Positions 17,317 through 26,979 of a DNA stretch of 64,000 nucleotides are shown piece after piece. A program made the translations under genes and the position numbers. The notes under the pieces are model-generated. The model saw only the letters and a list, made by a program, of their open reading frames with translations. It had not been told where the DNA came from and searched no databases. Source of the DNA: Ostreiculturibacter nitratireducens (GTDB taxonomy: Bacteria; Pseudomonadota; Alphaproteobacteria; Rhodobacterales; Rhodobacteraceae); assembly GCF_032670585.1 (NCBI RefSeq), contig NZ_JAVQHL010000002.1:248001-312000 (forward strand), given 5' to 3'. Numbering within the stretch: the stretch's first letter is position 1; the number at the start of each line of letters is the position of its first letter.

Positions 17317-19584
17317 CTAGCTTGTCTGGCCCAGTCCACAGGCGGCGATGACCGCCATGTTGAGGATGTCGTTCACGTTCGAACCGGTGGAGCAGATCTG
17401 GATCGGCTTGTCGACGCCGGTAAGGATCGGGCCGATCACCGTGGCACCCGCCATTTCCTGCAGGAGTTTCACCGAGATCGAGGCCGAGTGGCGCGCCGGC
17501 ACGACGAGGATGTTCGCCGGCCCGGTCAGGCGGCAGAACGGGTATTGCGCCATCTGCTCGGGGTTCATGGCAACGTCCACGGCCATTTCGCCGTCGTATT
17601 CGAAATCGGCCCGGCGCCTGTCGAGCACGCGGGGCGCCTCGTGCATCTTGGCCGCGCGTTCGGACACCGGGTAACCGAAGGTCGAGAAGGACACGAAGGC
17701 GACGCGCGGTTCGATCCCCAGGCCCCGCGCCACGAGCGCGCCGCGTTCGGCGATATCGGCGAGATCCTCCGCCTCGGGCCACTCGTGGACGAGCGTATCG
17801 CCCAGAAGCACCACGCGGCCCCGGTGCAGGACCGCCGTGATCCCCACGGCTCCGTCCTCGGCGCGGGCGTCGAAGACGTGGTTGATGAGGCCAAGCACGT
17901 GGGCCGACTTCCGCGTCGCCCCGGTGACCATCGCGTCACCGTGGCCGTGGGCCAGCATCAGCGCCGAAAACACATGGCGGTCGCGGGCGGCAAGGCGGTG
18001 AACGTCGTGCCGGTCGAAGCCCTTGCGCTGGAGCCGGGTGTAGAGGAACTCCTTGTAGGTCGCGAGGTGGCGCGTGTTCGCGGCGTTGACGACCTCGAGT
18101 TCACGCACGGCATCGCCAAGGCCCTCGGCCGTCAGCTTCTCGCGCACGTCCGCCTCGCGCCCGACGACGAGCGCCTTGCCGAAGCCACCGCGCTGATAGG
18201 CGACTGCGGCGCGGAGAACGCGCACGTCGTCGCCTTCGGCAAAGATCATCCGGGCCTGCGCGGCGCGGGCGCGGGCGTGAATGCCCTGAAGGATCGACGC
18301 GGTCGGATCCATCCGCGCCTTGAGCGAAAGGACATAGCCCGGCATGTCCACGATCGGCCGCCGCGCGACCCCCGTGTCCATGCCCGCCTTGGCCACCGCC
18401 GGCGGGATGACGTGGATCAGTCGCGGATCGAATGGCGTCGGGATGATGTAATCGCGGCCGAAGGTGAGCTTTCGGCCGTAGGCGATCGCCACCTCGTCGG
18501 GGACGTCCTGGCGGGCGAGTTCGGCGAGCGCGCGGGCGCAGGCGATCTTCATATCGTCGTTGATGGCACGGGCGTGGATGTCGAGCGCGCCGCGGAAGAG
18601 ATAGGGGAAGCCGAGGACGTTGTTGACCTGGTTCGGATAGTCCGACCGGCCCGTGGCGACGATCGCGTCGGGGCGGACGGCCTGCGCCTCTTCAGGCGTG
18701 ATCTCCGGATCCGGGTTCGCCATCGCGAAGATCACCGGGTTGTCGGCCATCGATGCGACCATGTCCTGCGTCACCGCGCCCTTCGCGGAAACGCCGAGGA
18801 ACACGTCCGCGCCCTTCATCGCTTCTTCGAGCGTGCGAAGGTCGGTCTTCACCGCGTGGGCCGATTTCCACTGGTTCATGCCCTCGGTGCGGCCCTGGTA
18901 GATGACGCCCTTGGTGTCGCACATGATGCAGTTGTCGTGCCTGGCGCCCATGGCCTTCAGAAGTTCGAGGCAGGCGATACCGGCCGCGCCCGCCCCGTTC
19001 AGGACGATCTTCACCTCGCCGATCTTCTTGCCCGAAAGCTCCAGCGCGTTGATGAGGCCCGCGGCGCAGATCACGGCCGTGCCGTGCTGGTCGTCATGGA
19101 ACACCGGGATGTCCATGATTTCCTTCAGGCGCTGCTCGATGATGAAGCATTCCGGCGCCTTGATGTCCTCGAGGTTGATTCCTCCGAAGGACGGCCCCAT
19201 GAGCGACACGGCCTTGATGATCTCGTCCGCGTCCTCGGTATCAAGCTCGATGTCGATCGCGTTCACGTCGGCGAAGCGCTTGAAGAGAACGGCCTTCCCC
19301 TCCATCACCGGCTTCGAGGCCAGCGCGCCGAGGTTGCCGAGGCCGAGGATCGCCGTGCCGTTCGAGATGACGGCGACCATGTTGCCCTTCACGGTATAGT
19401 CGTAGGCCGTTTCCGGGCGTTCCGCGATCGCCTCGACCGGAACTGCCACGCCCGGCGAATAGGCCAACGACAGGTCGCGCTGCGTCACCATCGGCTTCGA
19501 CGCCGTGATGTCGTACTTTCCGGGTCGCGGATCGTGGTGATAGGCCAGCGCCTCTTCGCGGGTGATGCGGGTCTTCGGGGACAT
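17317..19584 (-). CDS. maeB: NADP-dependent malic enzyme with phosphotransacetylase-like domain
   Basis: A 755-residue two-domain protein. Residues 1 to about 425 are malic enzyme (YSPGVAVP, GLGNLGALASKPVMEGK, FHDDQHGTA, VLNGAGAAG), converting malate to pyruvate, CO2 and NADPH. Residues about 430-755 are a phosphate-acetyltransferase-like domain (GVDKPIQICSTGSNVNDI at the end) that in MaeB enzymes is regulatory and usually not catalytic. The length is typical of the proteobacterial MaeB type. Single gene, divergent from mutS with 129 bp between starts. Confidence 0.94.
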   Translation of the reverse strand: MSPKTRITREEALAYHHDPRPGKYDITASKPMVTQRDLSLAYSPGVAVPVEAIAERPETAYDYTVKGNMVAVISNGTAILGLGNLGALASKPVMEGKAVLFKRFADVNAIDIELDTEDADEIIKAVSLMGPSFGGINLEDIKAPECFIIEQRLKEIMDIPVFHDDQHGTAVICAAGLINALELSGKKIGEVKIVLNGAGAAGIACLELLKAMGARHDNCIMCDTKGVIYQGRTEGMNQWKSAHAVKTDLRTLEEAMKGADVFLGVSAKGAVTQDMVASMADNPVIFAMANPDPEITPEEAQAVRPDAIVATGRSDYPNQVNNVLGFPYLFRGALDIHARAINDDMKIACARALAELARQDVPDEVAIAYGRKLTFGRDYIIPTPFDPRLIHVIPPAVAKAGMDTGVARRPIVDMPGYVLSLKARMDPTASILQGIHARARAAQARMIFAEGDDVRVLRAAVAYQRGGFGKALVVGREADVREKLTAEGLGDAVRELEVVNAANTRHLATYKEFLYTRLQRKGFDRHDVHRLAARDRHVFSALMLAHGHGDAMVTGATRKSAHVLGLINHVFDARAEDGAVGITAVLHRGRVVLLGDTLVHEWPEAEDLADIAERGALVARGLGIEPRVAFVSFSTFGYPVSERAAKMHEAPRVLDRRRADFEYDGEMAVDVAMNPEQMAQYPFCRLTGPANILVVPARHSASISVKLLQEMAGATVIGPILTGVDKPIQICSTGSNVNDILNMAVIAACGLGQTS

Positions 19585-19713
19585 TGGCCGGGCTCCTCCT
19601 CTGTTAAACGGGTCATAGCCGGGCGCGCGTCGGGCGACAACGGTCAGGATTTGCCGCTTTCAACGGGCGAGGCTGTTTTGTAGGGTCGGGCTCCGAAAAG
19701 GAGGGGGCCTTTC

Positions 19714-22365
19714 GTGACGATTGCCGACGCTGCCGTGACGCCGATGATGGCGCAGTATCTGGAGATCAAGGGGCGCTATCAGGACGCGCTTCTTTTCTAC
19801 CGGATGGGCGATTTCTACGAGATGTTCTTTGACGACGCGGTCGCGGCCGCCGCCGCTCTCGACATCGCGCTGACGAAGCGCGGCCAGCACCTGGGCGAGG
19901 ACATCCCGATGTGCGGAGTCCCTGTCCATTCGGCGGAAGGCTACCTGCTGACGCTGATCCGCAAGGGGTTCCGCGTGGCGATCGCCGAGCAGATGGAGGA
20001 CCCCGCCGAAGCGAAGAAGCGCGGGTCGAAGGCCGTCGTCGCGCGCGACGTGGTGCGGCTGGTCACCCCCGGAACGCTTACTGAAGACGCGCTGCTGGAG
20101 GCGCGCCGGCACAATTTCCTAGCGGCCTGGGCGGAGGTCCGGGACGAGGCGGCGCTGGCCTGGACGGACATTTCGACCGGCGAATTCCGGGTCATGTCCT
20201 GCCCGCTGTCGCGGCTTGGGCCGGAGCTGGCGCGGCTCGCCCCGCGCGAAGTGATCGCGAGCGAAGCGAAGACCGCGGAGTGCAGCGCAGTCGTGGGAGA
20301 TGCGGGCGCGGCACTGACGCCCCTGTCGCGCGGGTCTTTCGACTCCATGGGGGCGGAACGGCGGCTGTGCGAGCTTTTCGGGGTCGAGACGCTCGACGCC
20401 TTCGGCGCTTTCGGTCGGGCGGAGCTTTCCGCCTTGGGCGGGATCGTCGAATACCTGGACCTGACGCAGAGGGGGCGGCTCCCATACCTGAGGCCCCCGG
20501 TGAAGGAAGCCGCGGGCGGTGCGATGCAGATCGACGCGGCCACACGGCGGAACCTCGAACTCACTCAGGCGCTGTCGGGTGGAAGGGAAGGGTCGCTTCT
20601 GGCCGCGATCGACCGGACAGTGACGGCGGCGGGCGCGCGGCTTCTCGAGCGGCGGATCTCGGCGCCGTCGCGGGAGTTGGCCGAGGTGCAATCGCGCCTC
20701 GATGCGGTGCGTTTTCTGCTGGAACAGGGTCGATTCACGGAAGAACTGCGTGACGCGCTGCGCCGTGCGCCGGACATGGACCGGTCGCTGTCACGCCTCG
20801 CGCTGGAGCGTGGCGGGCCGCGTGATCTCGGGGCGATCCGAGCCGGGCTGACTCAGGCCGAGGAGATCGCCGGCGCGCTGGCCTCGGTCGAAGCGCCGGA
20901 AAGGCTGTGCCGGTCGGCCGAGGATCTGAGGGGACATGACGAACTTCTGGCGTTGCTCGACGCCGCGCTCGTTGCCGACCCGCCGCTTCTTGCCCGCGAC
21001 GCGGGTTTCGTGGCCTCTGGCCACGACGCGGACCTCGACGAGGCGCGCGAGCTTCGCGACGAAGGACGCGGCGTCATCGCCCGGATGCAGGCGGAATACG
21101 TCGCGCTTTCCGGCGTGCAGAGCCTGAAGATCAAGCACAACAACGTGCTGGGCTATTTCATCGAGACGACGGCGACCCATTCCGAGAAGATGCTGTCGGC
21201 ACCGCTGAACGAAACCTTCATCCACCGGCAGACGACGGCCAACCAGGTGCGATTCACCACCGTCGCCCTGTCCGAGATGGAGACGCGGATCCTGAACGCC
21301 GGGAACCGGGCGCTGGAGATCGAGAAGCGGATCTTCGGCGAGCTTTCGGCGGCGGTTCTGGCGAAGGCGGCGAGGATCGCCGCGGCGGCTCGGGCGCTGG
21401 CGGAGATCGACCTCGCGGCGGCATTCGCGGAAATCGCGCGGGAAGGGGATTGGTGCGAGCCGCAAGTGGACGACAGCCGCGCCTTCGTCGTGGAGGCGGG
21501 GCGGCATCCCGTGGTCGAGCGCGCGCTGCGGCGGACCGGGGAGCCCTTCGTCGCCAACGATTGCGCGCTGACCGATGGCGAGACGCCGGCGATCTGGCTG
21601 CTGACCGGTCCTAACATGGCCGGCAAGTCGACCTTCCTGCGCCAGAACGCCCTGATCGCGCTTCTCGCGCAGGCGGGAAGCTATGTTCCGGCCCGGCGGG
21701 CGCATATCGGGCTCGTCAGCCAGCTTTTCAGCCGGGTGGGCGCGGCGGACGACCTGGCGCGCGGGCGGTCGACCTTCATGGTCGAGATGGTGGAGACCGC
21801 GGCGATCCTCAATCAGGCCGATGACCGTGCGTTGGTGATCCTCGACGAGATCGGGCGCGGGACGGCGACCTATGACGGGTTGTCGATCGCCTGGGCGGTG
21901 ATGGAGCATCTGCACGGCGTGAACCGTTGCCGGGCCCTGTTCGCAACGCATTACCATGAGATGACGGCGCTGGCGCACAAGCTCGACGGTGTCGAGAACG
22001 CGACGGTGGCCGTGAAGGAGTGGGAGGGCGAGGTGATCTTCCTCCACGAGGTGCGGAAGGGTGCGGCGGACCGGTCCTACGGGGTGCAGGTGGCGCGTCT
22101 CGCGGGACTGCCCCATGCGGTCGTGGAGCGGGCGCGAGTGGTTCTGGATGCGCTCGAGAAGGGTGAGCGCGAGGGGTCCGCAAAACGCGAGGGTCTGGTG
22201 GACGACCTGCCGCTGTTCAACGCGACGGTCACGGTCGCGCCGCGCGCCGAACCCAAGGGGCCATCCCCTATCGAGGCGCAGCTGAAAGAGCTGCACCCCG
22301 ACGAGATGACGCCGCTCGAGGCGCTGGCAGCACTGTACGAGCTCAGGCAAAGTCTGGCGGAATAG
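19714..22365 (+). CDS. mutS: DNA mismatch repair ATPase MutS
   Basis: 883 residues. The N-terminal mismatch-binding domain carries the Phe-x-Glu motif in FYRMGDFYEMFFDDA. The connector, lever and clamp follow (about 130-540), then the ATPase with Walker A GPNMAGKST near 631-639, LVILDEIGRGT Walker B near 710, and the C-terminal dimerisation tail. It detects base mismatches and recruits MutL. The GTG at 19714 is used, with AAGGAGG about ten bases upstream. The family length is usually 850-890, so it is complete. Confidence 0.95.
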   Translation: MTIADAAVTPMMAQYLEIKGRYQDALLFYRMGDFYEMFFDDAVAAAAALDIALTKRGQHLGEDIPMCGVPVHSAEGYLLTLIRKGFRVAIAEQMEDPAEAKKRGSKAVVARDVVRLVTPGTLTEDALLEARRHNFLAAWAEVRDEAALAWTDISTGEFRVMSCPLSRLGPELARLAPREVIASEAKTAECSAVVGDAGAALTPLSRGSFDSMGAERRLCELFGVETLDAFGAFGRAELSALGGIVEYLDLTQRGRLPYLRPPVKEAAGGAMQIDAATRRNLELTQALSGGREGSLLAAIDRTVTAAGARLLERRISAPSRELAEVQSRLDAVRFLLEQGRFTEELRDALRRAPDMDRSLSRLALERGGPRDLGAIRAGLTQAEEIAGALASVEAPERLCRSAEDLRGHDELLALLDAALVADPPLLARDAGFVASGHDADLDEARELRDEGRGVIARMQAEYVALSGVQSLKIKHNNVLGYFIETTATHSEKMLSAPLNETFIHRQTTANQVRFTTVALSEMETRILNAGNRALEIEKRIFGELSAAVLAKAARIAAAARALAEIDLAAAFAEIAREGDWCEPQVDDSRAFVVEAGRHPVVERALRRTGEPFVANDCALTDGETPAIWLLTGPNMAGKSTFLRQNALIALLAQAGSYVPARRAHIGLVSQLFSRVGAADDLARGRSTFMVEMVETAAILNQADDRALVILDEIGRGTATYDGLSIAWAVMEHLHGVNRCRALFATHYHEMTALAHKLDGVENATVAVKEWEGEVIFLHEVRKGAADRSYGVQVARLAGLPHAVVERARVVLDALEKGEREGSAKREGLVDDLPLFNATVTVAPRAEPKGPSPIEAQLKELHPDEMTPLEALAALYELRQSLAE

Positions 22366-22374
22366 AGCCTGTCG

Positions 22375-22929
22375 TCAGGATTTCGGCGTGGAGGACACAC
22401 CCACCTGCGCGGGCCGGAGCAACCGGTCGTGCAGGAGGAAGCCCTCGGTCATCACCTGGATGATGTCGCCCGCCTTGGTGCCGGGGACCGGGGCCTCGAA
22501 CATCGCCTGGTGAATCTGGGGGTCGAACGCTTCGCCCACGGCGGGCGATACCGGCTGGATCCCGTGCTTGGTGAACACGTGGACCAGTTCGCGCAGTGTG
22601 AGTTCCACGCCCTCGATCAGCGCGGAGGCGATTTCACGCTGTTCCTCGTTCGCCGCATCGAGCGCGCGCCGAAGGTTGTCGTAGACGGGCAGGAGATCGC
22701 GGGCGAGCTTCGAGCCGCCATACTGTTCAGCCTCGCGCCGGTCGCGTTCACCGCGCTTGCGGGCGTTTTCCGCGTCGGCGAGGGCGCGCATGAAGCGGTC
22801 CTTGAACTCGTCCCGCTCGGCCCGAAGCTGGGCCAGCTCCTCGGCCATGACCTCGGACACTTCCTCGACTGCTTCCTCGCCGATCTGGGCCTGATCCTCG
22901 GCGATTTCGTCTTTCTTCATCTCGCTCAT
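22375..22929 (-). CDS. grpE: GrpE nucleotide-exchange factor
   Basis: 184 residues: an acidic N-terminus, a long coiled coil (about 30-85, with RAERDEFKDRFMRALADAENARKR) and the C-terminal beta domain with GEAFDPQIHQAMFE. It releases ADP from DnaK in the heat-shock chaperone cycle. It lies five bases downstream of hrcA, a common alphaproteobacterial pair, and converges on mutS with nine bases between stops. Confidence 0.95.
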   Translation of the reverse strand: MSEMKKDEIAEDQAQIGEEAVEEVSEVMAEELAQLRAERDEFKDRFMRALADAENARKRGERDRREAEQYGGSKLARDLLPVYDNLRRALDAANEEQREIASALIEGVELTLRELVHVFTKHGIQPVSPAVGEAFDPQIHQAMFEAPVPGTKAGDIIQVMTEGFLLHDRLLRPAQVGVSSTPKS

Positions 22930-22934
22930 AAGTC

Positions 22935-23999
22935 TTATCCCTTGCGCTCGCCGCCGAGCATCCGGCCGACGAGTTGCGCCGTGTAATCGACGATCGGCAC
23001 GATGCGGCCGTAATTGAGCCGCGTCGGCCCGATCACGCCCACGGCGCCGATGATCTTACGGTCGGCGTTCATATAGGGAGACACCACCAGAGAGGAACCC
23101 GAAAGTGAGAAAAGTTTGTTCTCTGAGCCGATAAAAATGCGCACGCCTTCGCCGGCCTCGGTGAGTTCGAGGAATTCGACGATGTCGCGCTTCCTTTCGA
23201 GATCGTCGAACAGCGTCCGGATTCTCTCGATGTCGCTGGCCTCCTCGCCGATCAGATTCGCCCGGCCGCGTACGATGAGCCTTTCGGCCCCGTCGCCCGT
23301 GCCGTCCCAGAGCGCGAGGCCGTTTTCCACGAGTTCACGGGCCAGCGCGTCGAGTTCCTGGCGATACACTTCGATCTGGCGCCGAAGCTGCGTCCGCAGT
23401 TCCGAAAGCGTGCGGCCCTCGGCAAGTGAATTCAGGAAGTTCGCCGCCTCCCGCATCGAGGACGGCGTCTGGCCCGGGGGCGGATTGAAGACGCGGTTTT
23501 CCACGTGGCCGTCCGCGAAGACGAGCACCACGAGAGCGCGGTCCGGGCCGAGGCTCACGAACTCGATGTGGCGGATCGGGGCCTCGTGCTTCGGAGCGAG
23601 GACGAGGCTCGCACCCCTGGTAATCCCCGAAAGCGCGGCGCCGACGCGGTCAAGGATCGTGCCGACATCGGGGTCGTTCTGGCCAAGCGTCGCGTCAATC
23701 TTTTCCCGGTCCTCCTCGGCCATGGTGGAGACCTCCATGAGGCCATCCACGAACATTCTCAGGCCCAGCTGAGTGGGCACACGGCCCGCGGAAACATGCG
23801 GACTGCCGAGGAGACCGAGGTACTCGAGGTCCTGCATGACGTTCCGGATTGTCGCGGCAGAGACCTTCTCGCTCATGGAGCGGGTCAGGGTGCGGGAACC
23901 AACGGGATCGCCGGTATCGAGGTAGCCCTCGACCACGCGGCGGAAGACTTCGCGGCTCCGCTCGTTCAGGTCGGCAAGAATGTTAGGGCTTTCGTTCAT
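22935..23999 (-). CDS. hrcA: HrcA heat-inducible transcription repressor
   Basis: About 354 residues. A winged-helix N-terminus (NERSREVFRRVVEGYLDTGDPVGSRTL; KVSAATIRNVMQDLEYLGLL) precedes the HrcA effector domain. It represses chaperone genes through CIRCE elements (TTAGCACTC-N9-GAGTGCTAA). I saw no CIRCE in the 110-bp gap upstream, so its targets are probably elsewhere, such as groESL. ATG at 23999 is chosen; a GTG at 24005 would add two residues. Followed by grpE, divergent from rph. Confidence 0.94.
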   Translation of the reverse strand: MNESPNILADLNERSREVFRRVVEGYLDTGDPVGSRTLTRSMSEKVSAATIRNVMQDLEYLGLLGSPHVSAGRVPTQLGLRMFVDGLMEVSTMAEEDREKIDATLGQNDPDVGTILDRVGAALSGITRGASLVLAPKHEAPIRHIEFVSLGPDRALVVLVFADGHVENRVFNPPPGQTPSSMREAANFLNSLAEGRTLSELRTQLRRQIEVYRQELDALARELVENGLALWDGTGDGAERLIVRGRANLIGEEASDIERIRTLFDDLERKRDIVEFLELTEAGEGVRIFIGSENKLFSLSGSSLVVSPYMNADRKIIGAVGVIGPTRLNYGRIVPIVDYTAQLVGRMLGGERKG

Positions 24000-24115
24000 C
24001 GTCACCGTCGCTGGGGGTTGGGAACATTAGAGGCGGTAGATTTCCTCCGTCAATCGGGGTTGCATCACGCCCGGCGCGGGGCATATCTGGCCTTGAGATA
24101 ATGAAAGGTTAGATC

Positions 24116-24829
24116 ATGCGTCCCTCCGGCAGGAAGATAGGCGAAATGCGTGCCGTTTCAATCGAGACGGGAGTCACGAAGCACGCGGAAGGATCGTGCC
24201 TGATCAGGATGGGGGACACGCATGTCCTTTGCACCGCGACGATCGAGGACAAGGCGCCATCCTTCCTGAAGGGCTCCGGGCTCGGCTGGGTGACTGCGGA
24301 ATACGGCATGCTGCCCCGCGCCACGCACACGCGTGGCCGGCGGGAGGCTGCGGCGGGCAAGCAGAGCGGCAGAACGCAGGAAATTCAAAGGCTTATTGGT
24401 CGCTCGCTCCGGGCAGGGATCGACCGCGTGGCCTTGGGTGAGCGCCAGATCGTTGTCGACTGCGACGTGATCCAGGCCGACGGCGGAACCCGCTGCGCCT
24501 CCATCACGGGGGGGTGGGTGGCCCTGAGGATGGCGGTGAACAAGCTTCTGAAGGTCGGCGCGGTCACGTCGGACCCGATCCTCGACCACGTGGCCGCGGT
24601 CAGCTGCGGCATTTACGCAGGCCAGCCGGTGCTTGACCTTGACTACGCCGAAGACAGCGAGGCGGGGACGGACGGCAATTTCATCATGACCGGCGCAGGG
24701 CGGTTGATCGAGGTGCAGATGTCCGCCGAGGGCGCCACATTCAGCAGGGCCGAGATGACCGAACTCCTGGATCTTGCCGAAGCGGGCGTCTCGGAACTGG
24801 TCGCGGCGCAGAAGGCGGCGCTGGGATGA
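24116..24829 (+). CDS. rph: Ribonuclease PH
   Basis: 237 residues of phosphorolytic 3'-5' exoribonuclease that trims tRNA 3' ends with phosphate. The start MRPSGR..GEMR and the motifs GLGWVTAEYGMLPRATHTR, GRTQEIQRLIGRSLR and CDVIQADGGTRCASITG are the family's hallmark. Typical length. It is the first gene of a tightly packed rightward cluster with rdgB overlapping by ATGA. Confidence 0.96.
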   Translation: MRPSGRKIGEMRAVSIETGVTKHAEGSCLIRMGDTHVLCTATIEDKAPSFLKGSGLGWVTAEYGMLPRATHTRGRREAAAGKQSGRTQEIQRLIGRSLRAGIDRVALGERQIVVDCDVIQADGGTRCASITGGWVALRMAVNKLLKVGAVTSDPILDHVAAVSCGIYAGQPVLDLDYAEDSEAGTDGNFIMTGAGRLIEVQMSAEGATFSRAEMTELLDLAEAGVSELVAAQKAALG

Positions 24830-25434
24830 GACGGTTTACCGGCGACCGGCTGCTGATCGCGACCCATAACGCGGGGAAGCTGCAGGAGATCGCGGCGCTG
24901 TTGAAGCCGTTCGGGATTTCCTGCGTCTCGGCCGGGGAGCTTGGCCTGCCGGAGCCCGAGGAGACCGAGACGACCTTCGTCGGGAACGCGCGGATCAAGG
25001 CGCATGCGGCGGCCAAGGCCTCGGGGCTGCCCGCGCTTGCGGATGATTCCGGGATCGAGGTCGACGGTCTCGGGGGTGCGCCCGGGGTCCATACGGCGGA
25101 TTGGGCCGAGGGTCCGGGCGGGCGCGATTTCGTACGCGCCATGACGCGGACATGGGAAGAACTCGAGGCCGCGAAAGCGCCGTATCCCAGAACGGCGCGG
25201 TTCCGGTGCACACTGGTTCTGGCATGGCCGGACGGACATGACGAAGTCTTCGAGGGCAAGGCGGAAGGTCAGGTCGTCTGGCCGATGCGAGGGGCGCGCG
25301 GGCACGGCTATGACCCGATGTTCCAGCCCGAAGGCTACAGCATGACCTATGGCGAGATGGACCCGGACCTTAAGAACAGCATCAGCCACCGGGCGGACGC
25401 CTTCGGCAGGCTCGTGGCCTTGTTCGAGGAGTGA
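24826..25434 (+). CDS. rdgB: XTP/dITP pyrophosphatase (RdgB/HAM1)
   Basis: 202 residues; cleans deaminated purine nucleotides (ITP, XTP, dITP) from the pool by releasing pyrophosphate. Motifs: ATHNAGKLQEI near 11-21, ETETTFVGNARIKAHAAA near 46, ADDSGIEVD near 74, and GHGYDPMFQPEG then SHRADAF at the C-terminus. Starts in the rph stop codon (ATGA), which indicates coupling. Confidence 0.95.
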   Translation: MRRFTGDRLLIATHNAGKLQEIAALLKPFGISCVSAGELGLPEPEETETTFVGNARIKAHAAAKASGLPALADDSGIEVDGLGGAPGVHTADWAEGPGGRDFVRAMTRTWEELEAAKAPYPRTARFRCTLVLAWPDGHDEVFEGKAEGQVVWPMRGARGHGYDPMFQPEGYSMTYGEMDPDLKNSISHRADAFGRLVALFEE

Positions 25435-25439
25435 GGGAG

Positions 25440-25820
25440 ATGAAGGTCAGGCGCATTTCGACGGGATCTCCGTTCGAAAAAACAATGGGTTACAGTCGCG
25501 CCATCGTGAAGGGCGACTGGTGCTTCGTTTCCGGCGTCACGGGCTACGACTACGCCACGATGCAGATGCCGGAGGAGGTGGCCGAACAGGCGCGGAACTG
25601 TTTCCGGACCATAGAAGGGGTCCTGAAGGAGGCCGGGTTCACGATGGAGGACATCGTTCGCGTCCAGTACACGGTTACGGATGCTTCCTTCGTGGAACGG
25701 ATCACGCCGGTCCTCGGCGAAGCTCTCGGCGAGATCCGGCCCGCGGCGACCATGGTGGTCGCGGGGCTGATCAGGCCGGAGATGAATGTGGAGATCGAAG
25801 TCACCGCGATGCGGGGCTGA
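25440..25820 (+). CDS. RidA/YjgF-family protein
   Basis: 126 residues of the RidA fold, which hydrolyses reactive enamine/imine intermediates or has related roles. RPAATMVVAGL with the family arginine, and a C-terminal VEIEVTAMRG strand, are visible. Subfamily members lacking the archetypal deaminase residues are common, so imine hydrolysis is not certain. ATG at 25440 is preferred to the GTG at 25431, which overlaps the rdgB stop. Cotranscribed with rdgB and hemW by spacing. Confidence 0.82.
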   Translation: MKVRRISTGSPFEKTMGYSRAIVKGDWCFVSGVTGYDYATMQMPEEVAEQARNCFRTIEGVLKEAGFTMEDIVRVQYTVTDASFVERITPVLGEALGEIRPAATMVVAGLIRPEMNVEIEVTAMRG

Positions 25821-25823
25821 GGT

Positions 25824-26978
25824 ATGGAAGACTGGCGCAACGGCGGATTCGGGCTTTACCTGCACTGGCCGTTCTGCGCGTCGAAATGCCCGTATTGCGA
25901 CTTCAACTCGCATGTCGCGGCGGCGATCGATCAGGAACGCTGGGCTCGGGCCTATGTCGCGGAAATCCGTCGGGTGGCGGCGGAAACGGGGCCGCGGGTG
26001 CTCGATACCGTGTTCTTCGGCGGCGGAACGCCGTCCCTGATGGCGCCAGAGACCGTGGCAACCGTCCTGGAAGCGGTTCGGGCGGCCTGGCCGATGGCGA
26101 ACGACGCAGAGATAACGCTCGAGGCGAACCCCGGAAGCGTCGAAGCCGGCCGGTTCCGTGGCTACAGGGAGGCAGGCGTCACGCGCGTCTCGATGGGCGT
26201 GCAGGCGCTCAACGACGCCGATCTGAGGCGCCTGGGGCGGATGCATACGGCCGCCGAAGCTCGCGCAGCGTTCGACGTAGCGCGCGGCGTCTTTGACCGT
26301 GTGAGTTTCGACCTGATCTATGCGCGGCAGGGCCAGACGGCGGAAGGGTGGCGGGCCGAATTGTCCGAGGCTCTTGCCATGGCCGTTGATCATTTCTCGC
26401 TCTACCAGTTGACCGTCGAGGAGGGCACGGTTTTCGGTTCCCGGGCGGCTCTGGGGCAGCTGAAAGGCCTGCCTGACGATGACCTGGCGGCCGATATGTA
26501 TCTGATGACACAGGAGATTTGTGACAAGGCAGGGATGCCGGCCTATGAGGTTTCGAACCACGCGCGGGAAGGCGCGGAGAGCCGGCACAACCTGATCTAT
26601 TGGCGCGCGGGGGATTACGCCGGCATCGGTCCAGGGGCACACGGGCGCCTGACGCTTGACGGGCATCGCCACGCGACGGAGACACCCAAGGGGCCCGCGG
26701 ACTGGCTGCGCGCGGTCGAGGACCGCGGCTCCGGCGAGGTGCCTAGGGAACTTCTGCCGCTGGCGGATCAAGCCGCGGAATACCTGATGATGGGGCTGCG
26801 GCTGGCGGAGGGGATAGAGCTTTCCCGTTATCAGATTCTTGCTCGGGGACCGCTTGATGATAACAAAATCAACATGTTAATGGACGAGGGACTTGTCTGG
26901 CGCGCCGCCGGGCGGCTTGGGGCGACGGCAGAGGGTCGCGCCGTCCTCAACGGTGTGATCCGGGAACTTCTACCCTGA
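25824..26978 (+). CDS. hemW: HemW radical-SAM heme chaperone
   Basis: 384 residues with the radical SAM cluster motif CASKCPYCDF (CxxxCxxC) near 18-27, GGGTPSLM near 55, and the HemW-type C-terminal domain (YEVSNHAREGAESRHNLIYW). Often annotated as oxygen-independent coproporphyrinogen oxidase. The extra residues before the SAM motif and the C-terminal HNxxYW region match HemW, which binds and delivers heme. Three bases separate it from the RidA-like gene. Confidence 0.92.
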   Translation: MEDWRNGGFGLYLHWPFCASKCPYCDFNSHVAAAIDQERWARAYVAEIRRVAAETGPRVLDTVFFGGGTPSLMAPETVATVLEAVRAAWPMANDAEITLEANPGSVEAGRFRGYREAGVTRVSMGVQALNDADLRRLGRMHTAAEARAAFDVARGVFDRVSFDLIYARQGQTAEGWRAELSEALAMAVDHFSLYQLTVEEGTVFGSRAALGQLKGLPDDDLAADMYLMTQEICDKAGMPAYEVSNHAREGAESRHNLIYWRAGDYAGIGPGAHGRLTLDGHRHATETPKGPADWLRAVEDRGSGEVPRELLPLADQAAEYLMMGLRLAEGIELSRYQILARGPLDDNKINMLMDEGLVWRAAGRLGATAEGRAVLNGVIRELLP

Positions 26979-26979
26979 G

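Noticed and set aside
17488..19683. 731-codon open frame antisense to the malic enzyme gene
   Set aside because: It mirrors maeB, has no ribosome site, and its composition (His/Arg/Asp-rich) is what the opposite strand of GC-rich codons gives. Similar long shadows lie opposite tamA, the ABC exporters, parA, mnmG and tctA.
24006..24115. Possible CIRCE element upstream of hrcA
   Set aside because: No TTAGCACTC-N9-GAGTGCTAA or close variant is present; only weak promoter-like sequence.
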